Part shown: positions 1 to 7,999 of the stretch, piece by piece
Layout of the letters: the number at the start of each line of letters is the position of its first letter
Numbering within the stretch: the stretch's first letter is position 1
Assembly (NCBI RefSeq): GCF_011761355.1
Contig: NZ_JAASRW010000002.1
Span: 372,001 to 436,000 of the forward strand
Length of the DNA stretch: 64,000 nucleotides
Direction of reading: 5' to 3'
Source of the DNA: Paenibacillus lupini
Lineage (GTDB): Bacteria; Bacillota; Bacilli; Paenibacillales; Paenibacillaceae
Program-made: the position numbers and the translations under genes
The notes under the pieces: model-generated
Databases searched by the model: none
What the model was told of the DNA's origin: nothing
The model's input: only the letters and a program-made list of their open reading frames with translations

Positions 1-882
1 GGATTGTCCGATTATCTTGCTGCTCAGATCGAGGGAGTCGAGTATGCGCCGTTATCGATTAGAGCGGGCTTTACGGATGACCACTGCAGTCGTTTTGCAC
101 ATGCGTTACGCAATCTGGTTTGGTTCCGTCCCGACGCTCCAAGGAATACAGATTGGGCAAGCGGAAGCTGGTACTTGCCTGATGCCCAGTGGTTCATTTC
201 GCGAAGCACAGGGAAGAGGGGCAGCTTTGGCTTTGCAGCCAAAGGGGGCCACAATAATGAGCCACATAATCATATCGACGTAGGTCATTTTATCTTGCTT
301 GCGGATGATGACCCGGCGTTTGCCGTTGATCTTGGCAGCGGCGAATATACAGCACAATACTTTGGCGATGGCCGCTATGAATATGATTGCACAGGAGCGC
401 AGGGGCATTCTTTGCCGATTATCAAAGGTCGTTATCAGGAGGTAGGCGCGAAGAGCGCAGCTAAAGTGTTGCAGCTTGAGCAAGGGGAAACCGAAGATCG
501 GTTTACACTTGAGCTTGCAGCTTGTTACCCGGATAGCGGACTTGATTCCTATACCAGACAATTTGTGTGGAATAAAACCGACCTTCCAGAGCTCGTGTTA
601 ACGGATACAATCCGGTTTGAGCAGCAAGGTGGTGCCATTACAGAAGTAATCGTTAGCAAATGCGCACCAGTTGTCCTTCACGATGGGCAAATTCAACTGA
701 AGGGCAATCGACATACGGTTCTTTTGAATTTTGAACCTCTTCATCTGGATGTCTCAATTGTTGAGCGCGCTTATTCGAATCATTCTGGCCAGGAAGAAAG
801 CTATTATCGGATTTACCTCATTTCCAAAGATGAGGTATCCCTTGAAAAGACGTTTAAACTTACATTCAAATTTCAAGAATAG
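1..882 (+). CDS. Heparinase II/III-like polysaccharide lyase, C-terminal part (5' end outside window)
   Basis: The frame is open from the first base, so only the last 294 codons are seen and the start lies upstream. Around residues 88-96 the sequence HNHIDVGHF, followed by a Gly/Asp-rich beta segment (DLGSGEYTAQYF), matches the conserved start of the beta-sandwich of heparinase II/III family lyases. In this family these enzymes cleave uronic-acid-containing polysaccharides by beta-elimination, leaving an unsaturated uronyl end. The next gene is a GH88 hydrolase that removes such ends, which supports the call. No secretion signal can be judged because the N-terminus is missing. The exact substrate (heparinoid, pectic or other) cannot be read from the sequence. 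Confidence 0.75.
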   Translation, partial: GLSDYLAAQIEGVEYAPLSIRAGFTDDHCSRFAHALRNLVWFRPDAPRNTDWASGSWYLPDAQWFISRSTGKRGSFGFAAKGGHNNEPHNHIDVGHFILLADDDPAFAVDLGSGEYTAQYFGDGRYEYDCTGAQGHSLPIIKGRYQEVGAKSAAKVLQLEQGETEDRFTLELAACYPDSGLDSYTRQFVWNKTDLPELVLTDTIRFEQQGGAITEVIVSKCAPVVLHDGQIQLKGNRHTVLLNFEPLHLDVSIVERAYSNHSGQEESYYRIYLISKDEVSLEKTFKLTFKFQE

Positions 883-895
883 GTGGAATCAGAGG

Positions 896-2053
896 ATGAA
901 TACAATTTCTGCGAATCGCATTGAAACGGCTCCATGGGTGAATGAAGCTTGGGAACAAACCATTAATAAAGTAAAATGGACAAGTGCACGTATTGGTGCC
1001 GAGTTCCCGCATGCAAGTCAAGGTGGTACTTATGTACTTGAAGCTCCACACTGGTGGACAGCTGGTTTTTGGCCGGGACTTCTTTGGCTCCTTCATGAAG
1101 GGGAAGGCAGTGCGGATACAACATTCCGTCCTATTGCAGAAGAATGTGAAGTTAGACTGGATGAAGTGCTCGACGGCTATGATCGATTGGATCATGACAT
1201 CGGTTTTATGTGGACGTTAACGAGCGTGATTAACTATAAGCTATACGGAAGTGAATTATCCCGAAGAAGAGCGCTGAAAGCCGCTAACTATTTGATGGGC
1301 CGCTTTAATTTGAAGGGCAATTTTATCCGCGCATGGAATCCTTGGAGTGAAGGGGAAGACAACAGCGGCTGGGCTATTATTGATTGTGCAATGAACGTAC
1401 CATTGCTGCACTGGGCTACTCGTGAAACAGGGGATCTAAGATACAGCCATGTTGCGGAAGCGCATATGGGAACGGTTCTAAATCACTTCATTCGTAAGGA
1501 CGGATCGGTCCGCCATATTGTGCGGTTTGACCCGCAGTCCGGCGAAGTAGCCGAATATATCGGTGGTCAAGGTTTTGGACCCGAGTCCGCTTGGTCCCGT
1601 GGAACGGCATGGGCGGTATACGGTCTTGCGCTTGCTGCCAAGCATACAGGAAGACAAGAATATATCGATGCGGCGAAGCATGTTTCTCACTTCTTCCTGT
1701 CGCAGCTACCGGAAGACAGCGTACCAGTATGGGATTTCCGAGCACCGGAGGAAACCAAAGTACTTCGTGATTCATCAGCAGGAGCTTGTGCAGCCTGCGG
1801 GCTGCTGCTGCTCTCCGAGCTTGTGCCTGATTCGGAAGCTTTCAGCTACCGGAATGCAGGGGAACGTATTCTGAAGTCTCTGTACCAGAACTATGGTGCC
1901 TTTGATCAGGATGAAGAAGAAGGACTTATTTTACATGGTACAAGCCATTATCCGGAACGTAAAAACATGGATGTACCACTTATTTATGGCGACTACTTCT
2001 TCGTGGAAGGTCTTGCGCGGCTAAGAGGGGGCGCGACGATTCCATGGGAATAA
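896..2053 (+). CDS. Glycoside hydrolase family 88, unsaturated uronyl hydrolase
   Basis: This 385-residue protein is an (alpha/alpha)6-barrel enzyme of the unsaturated glucuronyl/rhamnogalacturonyl hydrolase type. It would hydrate the double bond left by a lyase and release the unsaturated uronic acid from oligosaccharides. Two segments carry the expected acidic residues: HDIGFMW with Asp101 and IDCAMNVPLLHWA with Asp163, corresponding to the catalytic pair known in GH88. There is no signal peptide, so it probably acts in the cytoplasm on imported oligosaccharides. The ATG is preceded by an AG-rich ribosome site and lies 13 bases after the lyase stop. A longer frame opening at 731 overlaps the lyase gene and is unlikely. 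The stop overlaps the next gene by 10 bases. Confidence 0.88.
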   Translation: MNTISANRIETAPWVNEAWEQTINKVKWTSARIGAEFPHASQGGTYVLEAPHWWTAGFWPGLLWLLHEGEGSADTTFRPIAEECEVRLDEVLDGYDRLDHDIGFMWTLTSVINYKLYGSELSRRRALKAANYLMGRFNLKGNFIRAWNPWSEGEDNSGWAIIDCAMNVPLLHWATRETGDLRYSHVAEAHMGTVLNHFIRKDGSVRHIVRFDPQSGEVAEYIGGQGFGPESAWSRGTAWAVYGLALAAKHTGRQEYIDAAKHVSHFFLSQLPEDSVPVWDFRAPEETKVLRDSSAGACAACGLLLLSELVPDSEAFSYRNAGERILKSLYQNYGAFDQDEEEGLILHGTSHYPERKNMDVPLIYGDYFFVEGLARLRGGATIPWE

Positions 2054-3888
2054 AGCCAATTGCAGCTAATCCTCTGCAAAGTAAAAGGGATCTGGAGCAG
2101 GTATTCCGTGAGCTGGCGGAGCCGCTTCTTCCTTTTTACTCTGCTGGTGGAGCACGCTTGGAGCTGGACGGTTCAGGTGCGGGCCAAACAGTCGACGTTG
2201 CCGGCATGGAAGGCTTCTCCCGTATTATATGGGGCTTGGCTCCTCTTGCTGCAGGCGGCGGCACGATTGATGAAGACTTGCTGCAAGTTGTACTTAAAGG
2301 AATAACGAACGGAACAAATCCCGAGCATGAAGAGTATTGGGGAGAGGTGTCCGATTATGACCAGCGACTGGTTGAGATGGCATCACTCGGATTAGCGTTA
2401 GCGATCGCACCTAATCGTCTTTGGGAACCGCTCAGCCAAGTAACAAAGCAGCATTTCTATAACTGGTTAAATCAAATCAATGAACGCAAGGTTCATGACT
2501 GCAACTGGCTATTTTTCCATGTACTCGTTAACGTTGGCTTCTATAAGCTGGGACTTCCGTATGCAAAGGATCAACTCGGAGCGAATCTTGATCGGCTTGA
2601 ACAGTTCTATCTGGAAGAAGGCTGGTACGAAGACGGTACTTCGGGCCACTGTGATTATTATGTACCACTTGCGTTCCATTATTGCGGATTAATCTATTCC
2701 GCCCTTATGAAGGAAGAAGATCCAAAACGGGCGGAGCGTTTCGAGGAACGAGCCATATTGTTCGCTCAGCAATTTGTACATTGGTTCTCGGAGGATGGCC
2801 GCGCGATTCCATATGGCAGAAGCTTAACTTATCGGTTTGCGCAGGGCGCTTTATGGGGGGCTTTTGCTTTCGCAGACGTTCAGCCATTTGAGCCAGGTGC
2901 GATTAAAGGTCTGTATCTGCGCCATTTGCGCTGGTGGTTCCAGCAGCCGATTATTGCTTCAAACGGAGTGTTAACAGTTGGCTACGGCTACCCGAATCTC
3001 ATTATGGCGGAAAACTATAATGCTCCGGGTTCGGTCTATTGGGGACTGAAAGCCTTCTTGCCGCTGGCATTGCCAGATAACCATTGGTTCTGGCAGGTTG
3101 AGGAGCTGCCGCTTCCTGAACTTCCGGCTGTATCGGTTCAGCAGGCTCCTCATTTAGTCATCTGTCGAGATAGTGAGCGAGATCATATTGCCGCCTTTAA
3201 TACCGGCCATTTAACTTCTAATGAGCATACCCATACGTCTGCAAAATATGAGAAGTTCGTTTACTCAGCTTCCTTTGGCTTCAACGTACCGCGGGCGGAA
3301 TGGGGGTTATCGCAAGGAGCCTTTGACTCCATGCTCGCCTTAAGTGAAGGCGATAATCTTTACCGGGTCCGTAGACGGAATGAACAAACATCCATCGACG
3401 GTGATCTGCTTACTTCGGTATGGAAGCCTTGGCGGGATGTTACAATCACGACCTATTTGATTGCAGGTTTACCATGGCATTTACGAATTCATCGAATCGA
3501 GACGGCTAGGGAGCTGGATGCGGCAGAAGGTGGTTTTGCCTTGCCGCTGAATCCTTCACTTGTCGTATCGCAGCACAGTGTAAGTGTATCGGGCATGACC
3601 GGATTTGGCAGCAGCGGGATAACAGGCATCTACGGATATGAACGGGCTGAGCTTATTTATGCCCAATCCAACACAAACCTGATGTTCCCAAGGACTACGA
3701 TTCCAACGCTGCGTGCGAAGCTCGAGCCAGGTAGCCATGTATTAATATCTGCTGTTTACGGGGAGCCAGGCAAGGATGACGCGGTTCAATCTGATGATTG
3801 GAAGAAGCTGTTCCAAGTTACTATCAAGGATGATCAAGTAAGAGCTGTCAGTCCTTTAGGTAAATTCATAACGTTACCCTTTAAATAA
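2044..3888 (+). CDS. DUF2264 family protein
   Basis: This 614-residue protein matches DUF2264, whose members are soluble proteins with an all-alpha barrel N-terminal half and a beta-rich C-terminal half. They usually sit in polysaccharide-degradation clusters. The N-terminal part (residues about 15-330) has Trp/Tyr-rich helices typical of alpha/alpha toroid glycan enzymes; the rest resembles the beta-sandwich of lyases. There is no signal peptide or membrane segment. It overlaps the GH88 gene by 10 bases and is probably translationally coupled to it, so a role in the same uronic-acid pathway is inferred. A biochemical activity cannot be assigned from the sequence. Confidence 0.8.
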   Translation: MGIKPIAANPLQSKRDLEQVFRELAEPLLPFYSAGGARLELDGSGAGQTVDVAGMEGFSRIIWGLAPLAAGGGTIDEDLLQVVLKGITNGTNPEHEEYWGEVSDYDQRLVEMASLGLALAIAPNRLWEPLSQVTKQHFYNWLNQINERKVHDCNWLFFHVLVNVGFYKLGLPYAKDQLGANLDRLEQFYLEEGWYEDGTSGHCDYYVPLAFHYCGLIYSALMKEEDPKRAERFEERAILFAQQFVHWFSEDGRAIPYGRSLTYRFAQGALWGAFAFADVQPFEPGAIKGLYLRHLRWWFQQPIIASNGVLTVGYGYPNLIMAENYNAPGSVYWGLKAFLPLALPDNHWFWQVEELPLPELPAVSVQQAPHLVICRDSERDHIAAFNTGHLTSNEHTHTSAKYEKFVYSASFGFNVPRAEWGLSQGAFDSMLALSEGDNLYRVRRRNEQTSIDGDLLTSVWKPWRDVTITTYLIAGLPWHLRIHRIETARELDAAEGGFALPLNPSLVVSQHSVSVSGMTGFGSSGITGIYGYERAELIYAQSNTNLMFPRTTIPTLRAKLEPGSHVLISAVYGEPGKDDAVQSDDWKKLFQVTIKDDQVRAVSPLGKFITLPFK

Positions 3889-3946
3889 GAACCGCCTTCG
3901 CCCAAGCTGCATATCCTAATGGCAGAAGCCTACTGGGGGAATGCCA

Positions 3947-4051
3947 ATGAAAAGCATTGCAGCGCCAATTGGACGCGGGCCGTCTATTACGACCATTGTA
4001 CTTGTGCTTTATGTGCTTCTTGTCGTTCTGCTGTTTTTTTGTTTCATCTGA
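3947..4051 (+). CDS. Small single-pass membrane peptide, 34 aa
   Basis: This short frame encodes a polar head (KSIAAPIGRGPS) followed by about 20 hydrophobic residues (TIVLVLYVLLVVLLFFCFI). GGGGGA six bases upstream is a good ribosome site for the ATG at 3947; an in-frame ATG two codons earlier is too close to it. The layout resembles the very small membrane peptides that spore formers make during sporulation, but no named family is recognised. It sits just before a bidirectional terminator and next to spore genes. Confidence 0.5.
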   Translation: MKSIAAPIGRGPSITTIVLVLYVLLVVLLFFCFI

Positions 4052-4067
4052 TAATAGAGTCAAATAC

Positions 4068-4113
4068 AAAAAAAAAAGTCGGTATCGATCATTAAATCGG
4101 TACCGACTTTTTT
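4068..4113. terminator. Bidirectional rho-independent terminator
   Basis: An inverted repeat with arms containing AAAAAAGTCGGTA and TACCGACTTTTTT has an A-run on the left and a T-run on the right, so it can end transcription from both sides. It separates the plus-strand polysaccharide genes and small peptide from the minus-strand DUF1657 gene. Confidence 0.85.
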
Positions 4114-4116
4114 GTG

Positions 4117-4323
4117 TTAGAAGCCTAAGTACTGAGGCTCTTCACTTTCAAGCTCTTTAACTCGGCCTGCTACTTGATCAACAATGGATTGCGTTTGCTG
4201 TGCAGCTTGCTCGAACATTTGCTTGGCCGATTTATTTTCAGTCGACAGAGCAAATTGCTCCAGGCTAGCTTGCGCGCTCTTCAAAGAGGCTACGCATGTT
4301 TTTACATCGGATGCTACGGTCAT
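4117..4323 (-). CDS. DUF1657 family spore-associated protein
   Basis: This 68-residue, mainly helical protein carries the DUF1657 pattern LSTENKSAKQMFEQAAQQTQ at residues about 31-50. DUF1657 proteins occur in spore formers and are encoded in the spoVA2mob-type operons. AAGGAGGTG seven bases upstream fixes the ATG start. The same domain is found fused at the C-terminus of the divergent DUF421 protein at 4509-5369. A sigma-G-like promoter lies about 35 bases upstream, so forespore expression is inferred. The biochemical function is unknown. Confidence 0.85.
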   Translation of the reverse strand: MTVASDVKTCVASLKSAQASLEQFALSTENKSAKQMFEQAAQQTQSIVDQVAGRVKELESEEPQYLGF

Positions 4324-4356
4324 GTGAAACACCTCCTTATGAATGGGCAACAGAAC

Positions 4357-4387
4357 TAATATGGCAGGCTTTTACACTTCACATTCA
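4357..4387 (-). promoter_or_regulatory. Putative sigma-G promoter for the DUF1657 gene
   Basis: On the minus strand TGAATG is followed after 18 bases by CATATTA. This is close to the known Bacillus forespore sigma-G pattern (TGAATA, 17-18 bases, CATACTA). It lies a suitable distance from the DUF1657 ribosome site. The match is by eye; no start site is known. Confidence 0.55.
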
Positions 4388-4508
4388 TGGGAAAAACCTC
4401 CATGACCCTGAACCATTTTCCTTCTGTGGAAAATGGTTATTCGTGTTGCCATCGGCTTTTTGACAAATAATTTAACCGTAGAAATAAGCGGACAGGGGGA
4501 CTCGAATT

Positions 4509-5369
4509 GTGCAGGATTGGTTAGAGATAACTCTTCGCACTTTGCTCTCGATATTTGTTTTATTCTTGATGACGAAAATCGTGGGGAAGCGGCAAATATC
4601 CCAGCTTTCATTCTTTGAGTACATTACCGGTATTTCAATCGGCAACCTTGCTGCATACGTATCGCTTGATCTTGAGGCCACCTGGTATTTGGGGCTGATT
4701 TCTCTTGGCGTATGGGTTGCTGTCTCCGTTGGGATCGAGTTCTTGCAATTAAAGAGCAAGAAAGCCCGCGACTTGATTGACAGCAAGGCAACCGTTCTGA
4801 TTAAAGGTGGTAAAGTACTTGAGGATAACTTGAAGAAAGAACGGTTAACGACCGACGAGCTGCTGGAGCAGCTGCGTAAAAAAAGTGCTTTCCGTGTGGC
4901 GGATGTTGAATTTGCCATCATGGAACCAAGCGGGGACATTAGTGTGTTACTCACTAGAGAAAATCAGCCGATTACACCTGCTCATCTAGGCATAAAAGTG
5001 GCTCCAGAGCACGAACCTCAGGCTGTTATTATGGATGGAAAAATCTTGGATGAACCGCTGTCCACAGTTGGTCTGAACCGCAGATGGCTGACGACTGAGC
5101 TCGAAAAAATCGGCGTGTCCTTGGACAATGTGTTTATCGGACAAGTTGATGCGTACCGTCAACTATACGTCGATTTGTATGATGATCATATTAAAGTACC
5201 CCAGCCTCAGCTTAAAGCAGAGCTGTATGCTTTACTGAAGAAGATTGAAGCGGATTTGGAGCTGTTTGGTCTATCGACGAAGAACAAGGATGCGAAGCAT
5301 ATGTATGAGCGATGTGCACAAGAGATGCAAACCGTCATTATCAAGATGAAGCCGTTATTGCATCACTAA
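4509..5369 (+). CDS. 2Duf-type spore membrane protein (DUF421-DUF1657 fusion)
   Basis: This 286-residue protein has three hydrophobic segments (about 7-25, 35-52 and 58-80), then the soluble DUF421 (YetF-like) domain (about 85-225), then a C-terminal DUF1657 domain (about 233-284, with LSTKNKDAKHMYERCAQ). A protein with this pair of domains, called 2Duf, is known from spoVA2mob operons, where it affects the spore inner membrane and wet-heat resistance. Here it heads a spoVAC-AD-AE operon, starting 17 bases before spoVAC, which fits that role. The start is GTG with AGGGGGAC upstream. The role in this organism is inferred from family and context. Confidence 0.82.
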   Translation: MQDWLEITLRTLLSIFVLFLMTKIVGKRQISQLSFFEYITGISIGNLAAYVSLDLEATWYLGLISLGVWVAVSVGIEFLQLKSKKARDLIDSKATVLIKGGKVLEDNLKKERLTTDELLEQLRKKSAFRVADVEFAIMEPSGDISVLLTRENQPITPAHLGIKVAPEHEPQAVIMDGKILDEPLSTVGLNRRWLTTELEKIGVSLDNVFIGQVDAYRQLYVDLYDDHIKVPQPQLKAELYALLKKIEADLELFGLSTKNKDAKHMYERCAQEMQTVIIKMKPLLHH

Positions 5370-5385
5370 ATAAGGAGGCAAGCTA

Positions 5386-5871
5386 ATGTCGAGCAATGAT
5401 AAGAAATTTACACCGGTGCAGCAGGAGTACCAAACACTTGCCAAAAAGCATGAGCCCAAACGCCCCGTTCTTATAAACTGTCTCAAAGCTTTTTTGGTTG
5501 GGGGTTTGATTTGCATTATAGGCCAAGCGATTCAGGAAATGTTCGTGCATTGGGCTGGTTTTGATGAGAAAAAAGCCAGCAATCCGACTGTAGCGGTTCT
5601 GATTTTTCTATCCGTCGTCCTTACCAGCTTAGGAGTTTACGATAAAATCGCACAATGGGCGGGAGCAGGTTCGGCTGTTCCGGTAACCGGCTTTGCGAAT
5701 ACGATGTCTTCTGCAGCTATTGAGCATCGAAGTGAAGGACTAGTGCTTGGAGTAGGCGGGAAAATGTTCAAAATCGCTGGTCCAGTTATTGTATTTGGCG
5801 TAGTTGCTGCATTTGTTGTTGGTATTGTTCATCTTATCCTGAATCCGCATGAGCTTGGAGGAGGGTCTTAA
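5386..5871 (+). CDS. spoVAC: SpoVAC, stage V sporulation protein (copy 1)
   Basis: This 161-residue integral membrane protein belongs to the SpoVA complex, which moves calcium-dipicolinate into the developing spore and releases it at germination. In Bacillus SpoVAC is a mechanosensitive channel of the spore inner membrane. The conserved block SNPTVAVLIFLSVVLTSLGVYDKIAQ and the segment GAGSAVPVTGFANTM are characteristic. AAGGAGG precedes the ATG. The stop overlaps spoVAD by one base. It is about 75 percent identical by eye to the second copy at 7504. Confidence 0.93.
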   Translation: MSSNDKKFTPVQQEYQTLAKKHEPKRPVLINCLKAFLVGGLICIIGQAIQEMFVHWAGFDEKKASNPTVAVLIFLSVVLTSLGVYDKIAQWAGAGSAVPVTGFANTMSSAAIEHRSEGLVLGVGGKMFKIAGPVIVFGVVAAFVVGIVHLILNPHELGGGS

Positions 5872-6890
5872 TGCTGAAAGGCCATCAAAGCTGGATTTTT
5901 GAAAATAATCCCGTTATCGCTGGGACTGCCGCTATCGTGGGCCCATTTGAAGGACAAGGTCCACTTGCGCATGATTTCGATATCGTGCACGGCGATCTCA
6001 GGCTTGGTCAGGACAGCTGGGAGAAGGCCGAACGGACATTATTAGAGGAAGCCGCAAATCTGGCGATCGAAAAGGCCGGCATTACGAAGGAATCGATCAA
6101 TTTTCTAATCGGCGGCGATTTGATGAATCAGATTATCAGTTCCACCTTTGCAGCAAGGACACTCCAAATTCCTTACATTGGTGTGTTTGGCGCCTGCTCG
6201 ACATCGATGGAAAGCCTCGCGCTTGCCGCTAACCTTGTGAACTCAGGCTCCGCCAAATATGTCATGTCCAGTGCCTGCAGCCATAACGCAACTGCGGAGA
6301 AGCAGTTCCGTTATCCGACAGAATACGGTTCGCAAAAACCGCCAACCGCTCAATATTCAGTGACCGGAGCGGGAGTGAGTGTATTGACCCAGCATGGTGA
6401 AGGCCCTTACGTAACCTCCGCCACAATGGGCCGAGTAGTCGACATGGGCATTACGGATCCATTTAACATGGGGGCCGCTATGGCTCCTGCAGCTGTTGAT
6501 ACCATTCAGGCACATTTCCGGGATTTGCAAATTGAACCTGGTTATTATGATCTTATCGTAACGGGGGATTTATCCAAGGTTGGTTATGCGATCGCCAATG
6601 AATTGTTCGACAAACATAAGTTTCCGATTCATCAGACGGTATATAAGGATTGCGGCATGATGATGTACGACTATGAGAAGCAGACCGTGCAAGCAGGAGG
6701 GAGCGGCTGCGGCTGTTCGGCAACTGTAACTTACGGTCATCTGTTGCGCCGAATGCGCGAGAAGGAATTAAACCGTATTCTTGTGGTCGCAACGGGAGCA
6801 TTGTTGTCTCCTATTTCCTATCAGCAAGGGGAGACCATTCCGTGTATCGCACATGCGGTTTCCATCGAGAACGAGGTGAGAAAGCTATGA
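5871..6890 (+). CDS. spoVAD: SpoVAD, stage V sporulation protein (copy 1)
   Basis: This 339-residue protein has the thiolase-like fold of SpoVAD, the soluble component of the SpoVA system that binds dipicolinic acid on the spore inner membrane. Signature stretches include GGDLMNQIIS, FGACSTSMESLALA and YPTEYGSQKPPTAQ, plus the C-terminal ATGALLSP. The start overlaps the spoVAC stop as TAATG and has GGAGGAGGG upstream. Its own stop overlaps the spoVAE start by four bases (ATGA). The length matches the family (about 338). Confidence 0.94.
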   Translation: MLKGHQSWIFENNPVIAGTAAIVGPFEGQGPLAHDFDIVHGDLRLGQDSWEKAERTLLEEAANLAIEKAGITKESINFLIGGDLMNQIISSTFAARTLQIPYIGVFGACSTSMESLALAANLVNSGSAKYVMSSACSHNATAEKQFRYPTEYGSQKPPTAQYSVTGAGVSVLTQHGEGPYVTSATMGRVVDMGITDPFNMGAAMAPAAVDTIQAHFRDLQIEPGYYDLIVTGDLSKVGYAIANELFDKHKFPIHQTVYKDCGMMMYDYEKQTVQAGGSGCGCSATVTYGHLLRRMREKELNRILVVATGALLSPISYQQGETIPCIAHAVSIENEVRKL

Positions 6891-7237
6891 TTTTTTTATG
6901 GGCTTTTCTAGTTGGTGGAGGGATATGTGTATTTGGGCAAATCTGCTTTGATGTGTTTAAGCTGACGCCTGCTCACACCATGACACTGCTTGTTGTACTT
7001 GGTGCCATCGGGGACGGTGTAGGAATATACGATCCCTTAATCAAATTTGCCGGGGCGGGTGCTTCCGTTCCTATCACAAGCTTTGGTAATGCTCTGGTCC
7101 ATGGCGCCTTGGAGGAGATCCAGAAGACGGGCTGGATCGGCGTTATTACAGGGATCTTTAAAGTCACTAGTGCCGGTATTTCGTCTGCGATTATTTTCTC
7201 CTTCCTTGCTTCGTTGTTTGTTAAGCCAAAGGGGTAA
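6887..7237 (+). CDS. spoVAE: SpoVAE (SpoVAEb-type), stage V sporulation protein (copy 1)
   Basis: This 116-residue membrane protein has about four hydrophobic helices and the family blocks LTPAHTMTLLVVLGAIGDG and AGASVPITSFGNALVHGAL. It is part of the SpoVA dipicolinate channel with SpoVAC and SpoVAD. The start is the ATG within the ATGA overlap with spoVAD, with GAGGTGAG upstream; a longer frame from 6842 would run inside spoVAD. A terminator follows 30 bases after the stop, so this ends the first operon. Confidence 0.93.
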   Translation: MIFLWAFLVGGGICVFGQICFDVFKLTPAHTMTLLVVLGAIGDGVGIYDPLIKFAGAGASVPITSFGNALVHGALEEIQKTGWIGVITGIFKVTSAGISSAIIFSFLASLFVKPKG

Positions 7238-7267
7238 TGTTTTTTTCTAAATAGTTTCTTATAAAAG

Positions 7268-7302
7268 CGACCGTGCGGGTTATAATCCGCACGGTCGTTT
7301 TT
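7268..7302 (+). terminator. Rho-independent terminator after first spoVA set
   Basis: The stem CGACCGTGCGG / CCGCACGGTCG is followed by TTTTTATTTT. It closes the 2Duf-spoVAC-AD-AE operon and implies that the second spoVA set has its own promoter. Confidence 0.9.
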
Positions 7303-7312
7303 ATTTTCTCAA

Positions 7313-7410
7313 CAAACGGAGCATTTCGAATGATTTTGGAGAAGCACCCTCTTGTTCAAAGGAATCCCCGAGCAATGGCGATCGGAAGAACATTCGAAAT
7401 GATCCGTTTG
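7313..7410. repeat. Long inverted repeat in the leader region of the second spoVA operon
   Basis: Two 20-base arms (7313-7332 and 7391-7410) are reverse complements with a single mismatch and enclose a 58-base loop. The repeat lies between the terminator of the first spoVA set and the start of the second. The rest of the 7238-7503 gap holds only that terminator and the TTGACAAATAAT word at 7456. The function is not known. It could be an RNA hairpin, a regulatory dyad or a remnant of a small mobile repeat. Confidence 0.6.
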
Positions 7411-7503
7411 CTCCCACTTGGTTCTTTTCACCGCTGATACATATCCTTTCTTCCATTGACAAATAATGTACTTAATATGGTGTACATAAAGGAGTGTAAC
7501 GTC

Positions 7504-7998
7504 ATGGCAGTAAAAAGCGCAGGCGGCGGTAAATACCGCAAAATGTCGATGTCGCCAAAGGAGTATCAAGCCTTTGCCAAAACACGCGAGCCGTCGCGTT
7601 CCATATTCGGCAATTGTATTCGTGCATTTATTGTAGGTGGTGCCATCTGTGTATTGGGGCAGGCCATTCAGCAGCTCTTTATTCATTTGGCTGGTATGAA
7701 GCCTGAGGATGCCAGCAATCCAACAGTTGCCGTGCTTATTATCATTTCCGTTATTTTAACGAGCATGGGGGTCTATGATAAAATCGCCCAGTTTGCGGGG
7801 GCAGGCTCAGCCGTTCCGGTTACTGGCTTCGCCAATTCCATGTGTTCTGCTGCACTGGAGCACCGGAGTGAAGGTCTTGTGCTTGGCGTAGGGGGCAATA
7901 TGTTCAAGTTGGCTGGTTCTGTTGTAGTGTTTGGTACTGTAGCCGCCTTCTTCGTTGGTATCGCTCATCTTATATTTGGTACAGGCGGTGCACATTAG
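7504..7998 (+). CDS. spoVAC: SpoVAC, stage V sporulation protein (copy 2)
   Basis: This 164-residue paralogue of the SpoVAC at 5386 carries the same channel blocks (SNPTVAVLIIISVILTSMGV and GAGSAVPVTGFANSM). The ATG at 7504 has AAAGGAGTG upstream; a frame from 7456 would start before this ribosome site. The extra N-terminal Gly/Lys-rich segment (about residues 1-16) differs from copy 1. It starts the second, separately transcribed spoVAC-AD-AE set. Confidence 0.93.
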   Translation: MAVKSAGGGKYRKMSMSPKEYQAFAKTREPSRSIFGNCIRAFIVGGAICVLGQAIQQLFIHLAGMKPEDASNPTVAVLIIISVILTSMGVYDKIAQFAGAGSAVPVTGFANSMCSAALEHRSEGLVLGVGGNMFKLAGSVVVFGTVAAFFVGIAHLIFGTGGAH

Positions 7999-7999
7999 A

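Noticed and set aside
7309..7686. A 125-codon minus-strand frame overlapping the start of the second spoVAC
   Set aside because: It is antisense to spoVAC and runs through the inverted repeat, without ribosome site or motif.
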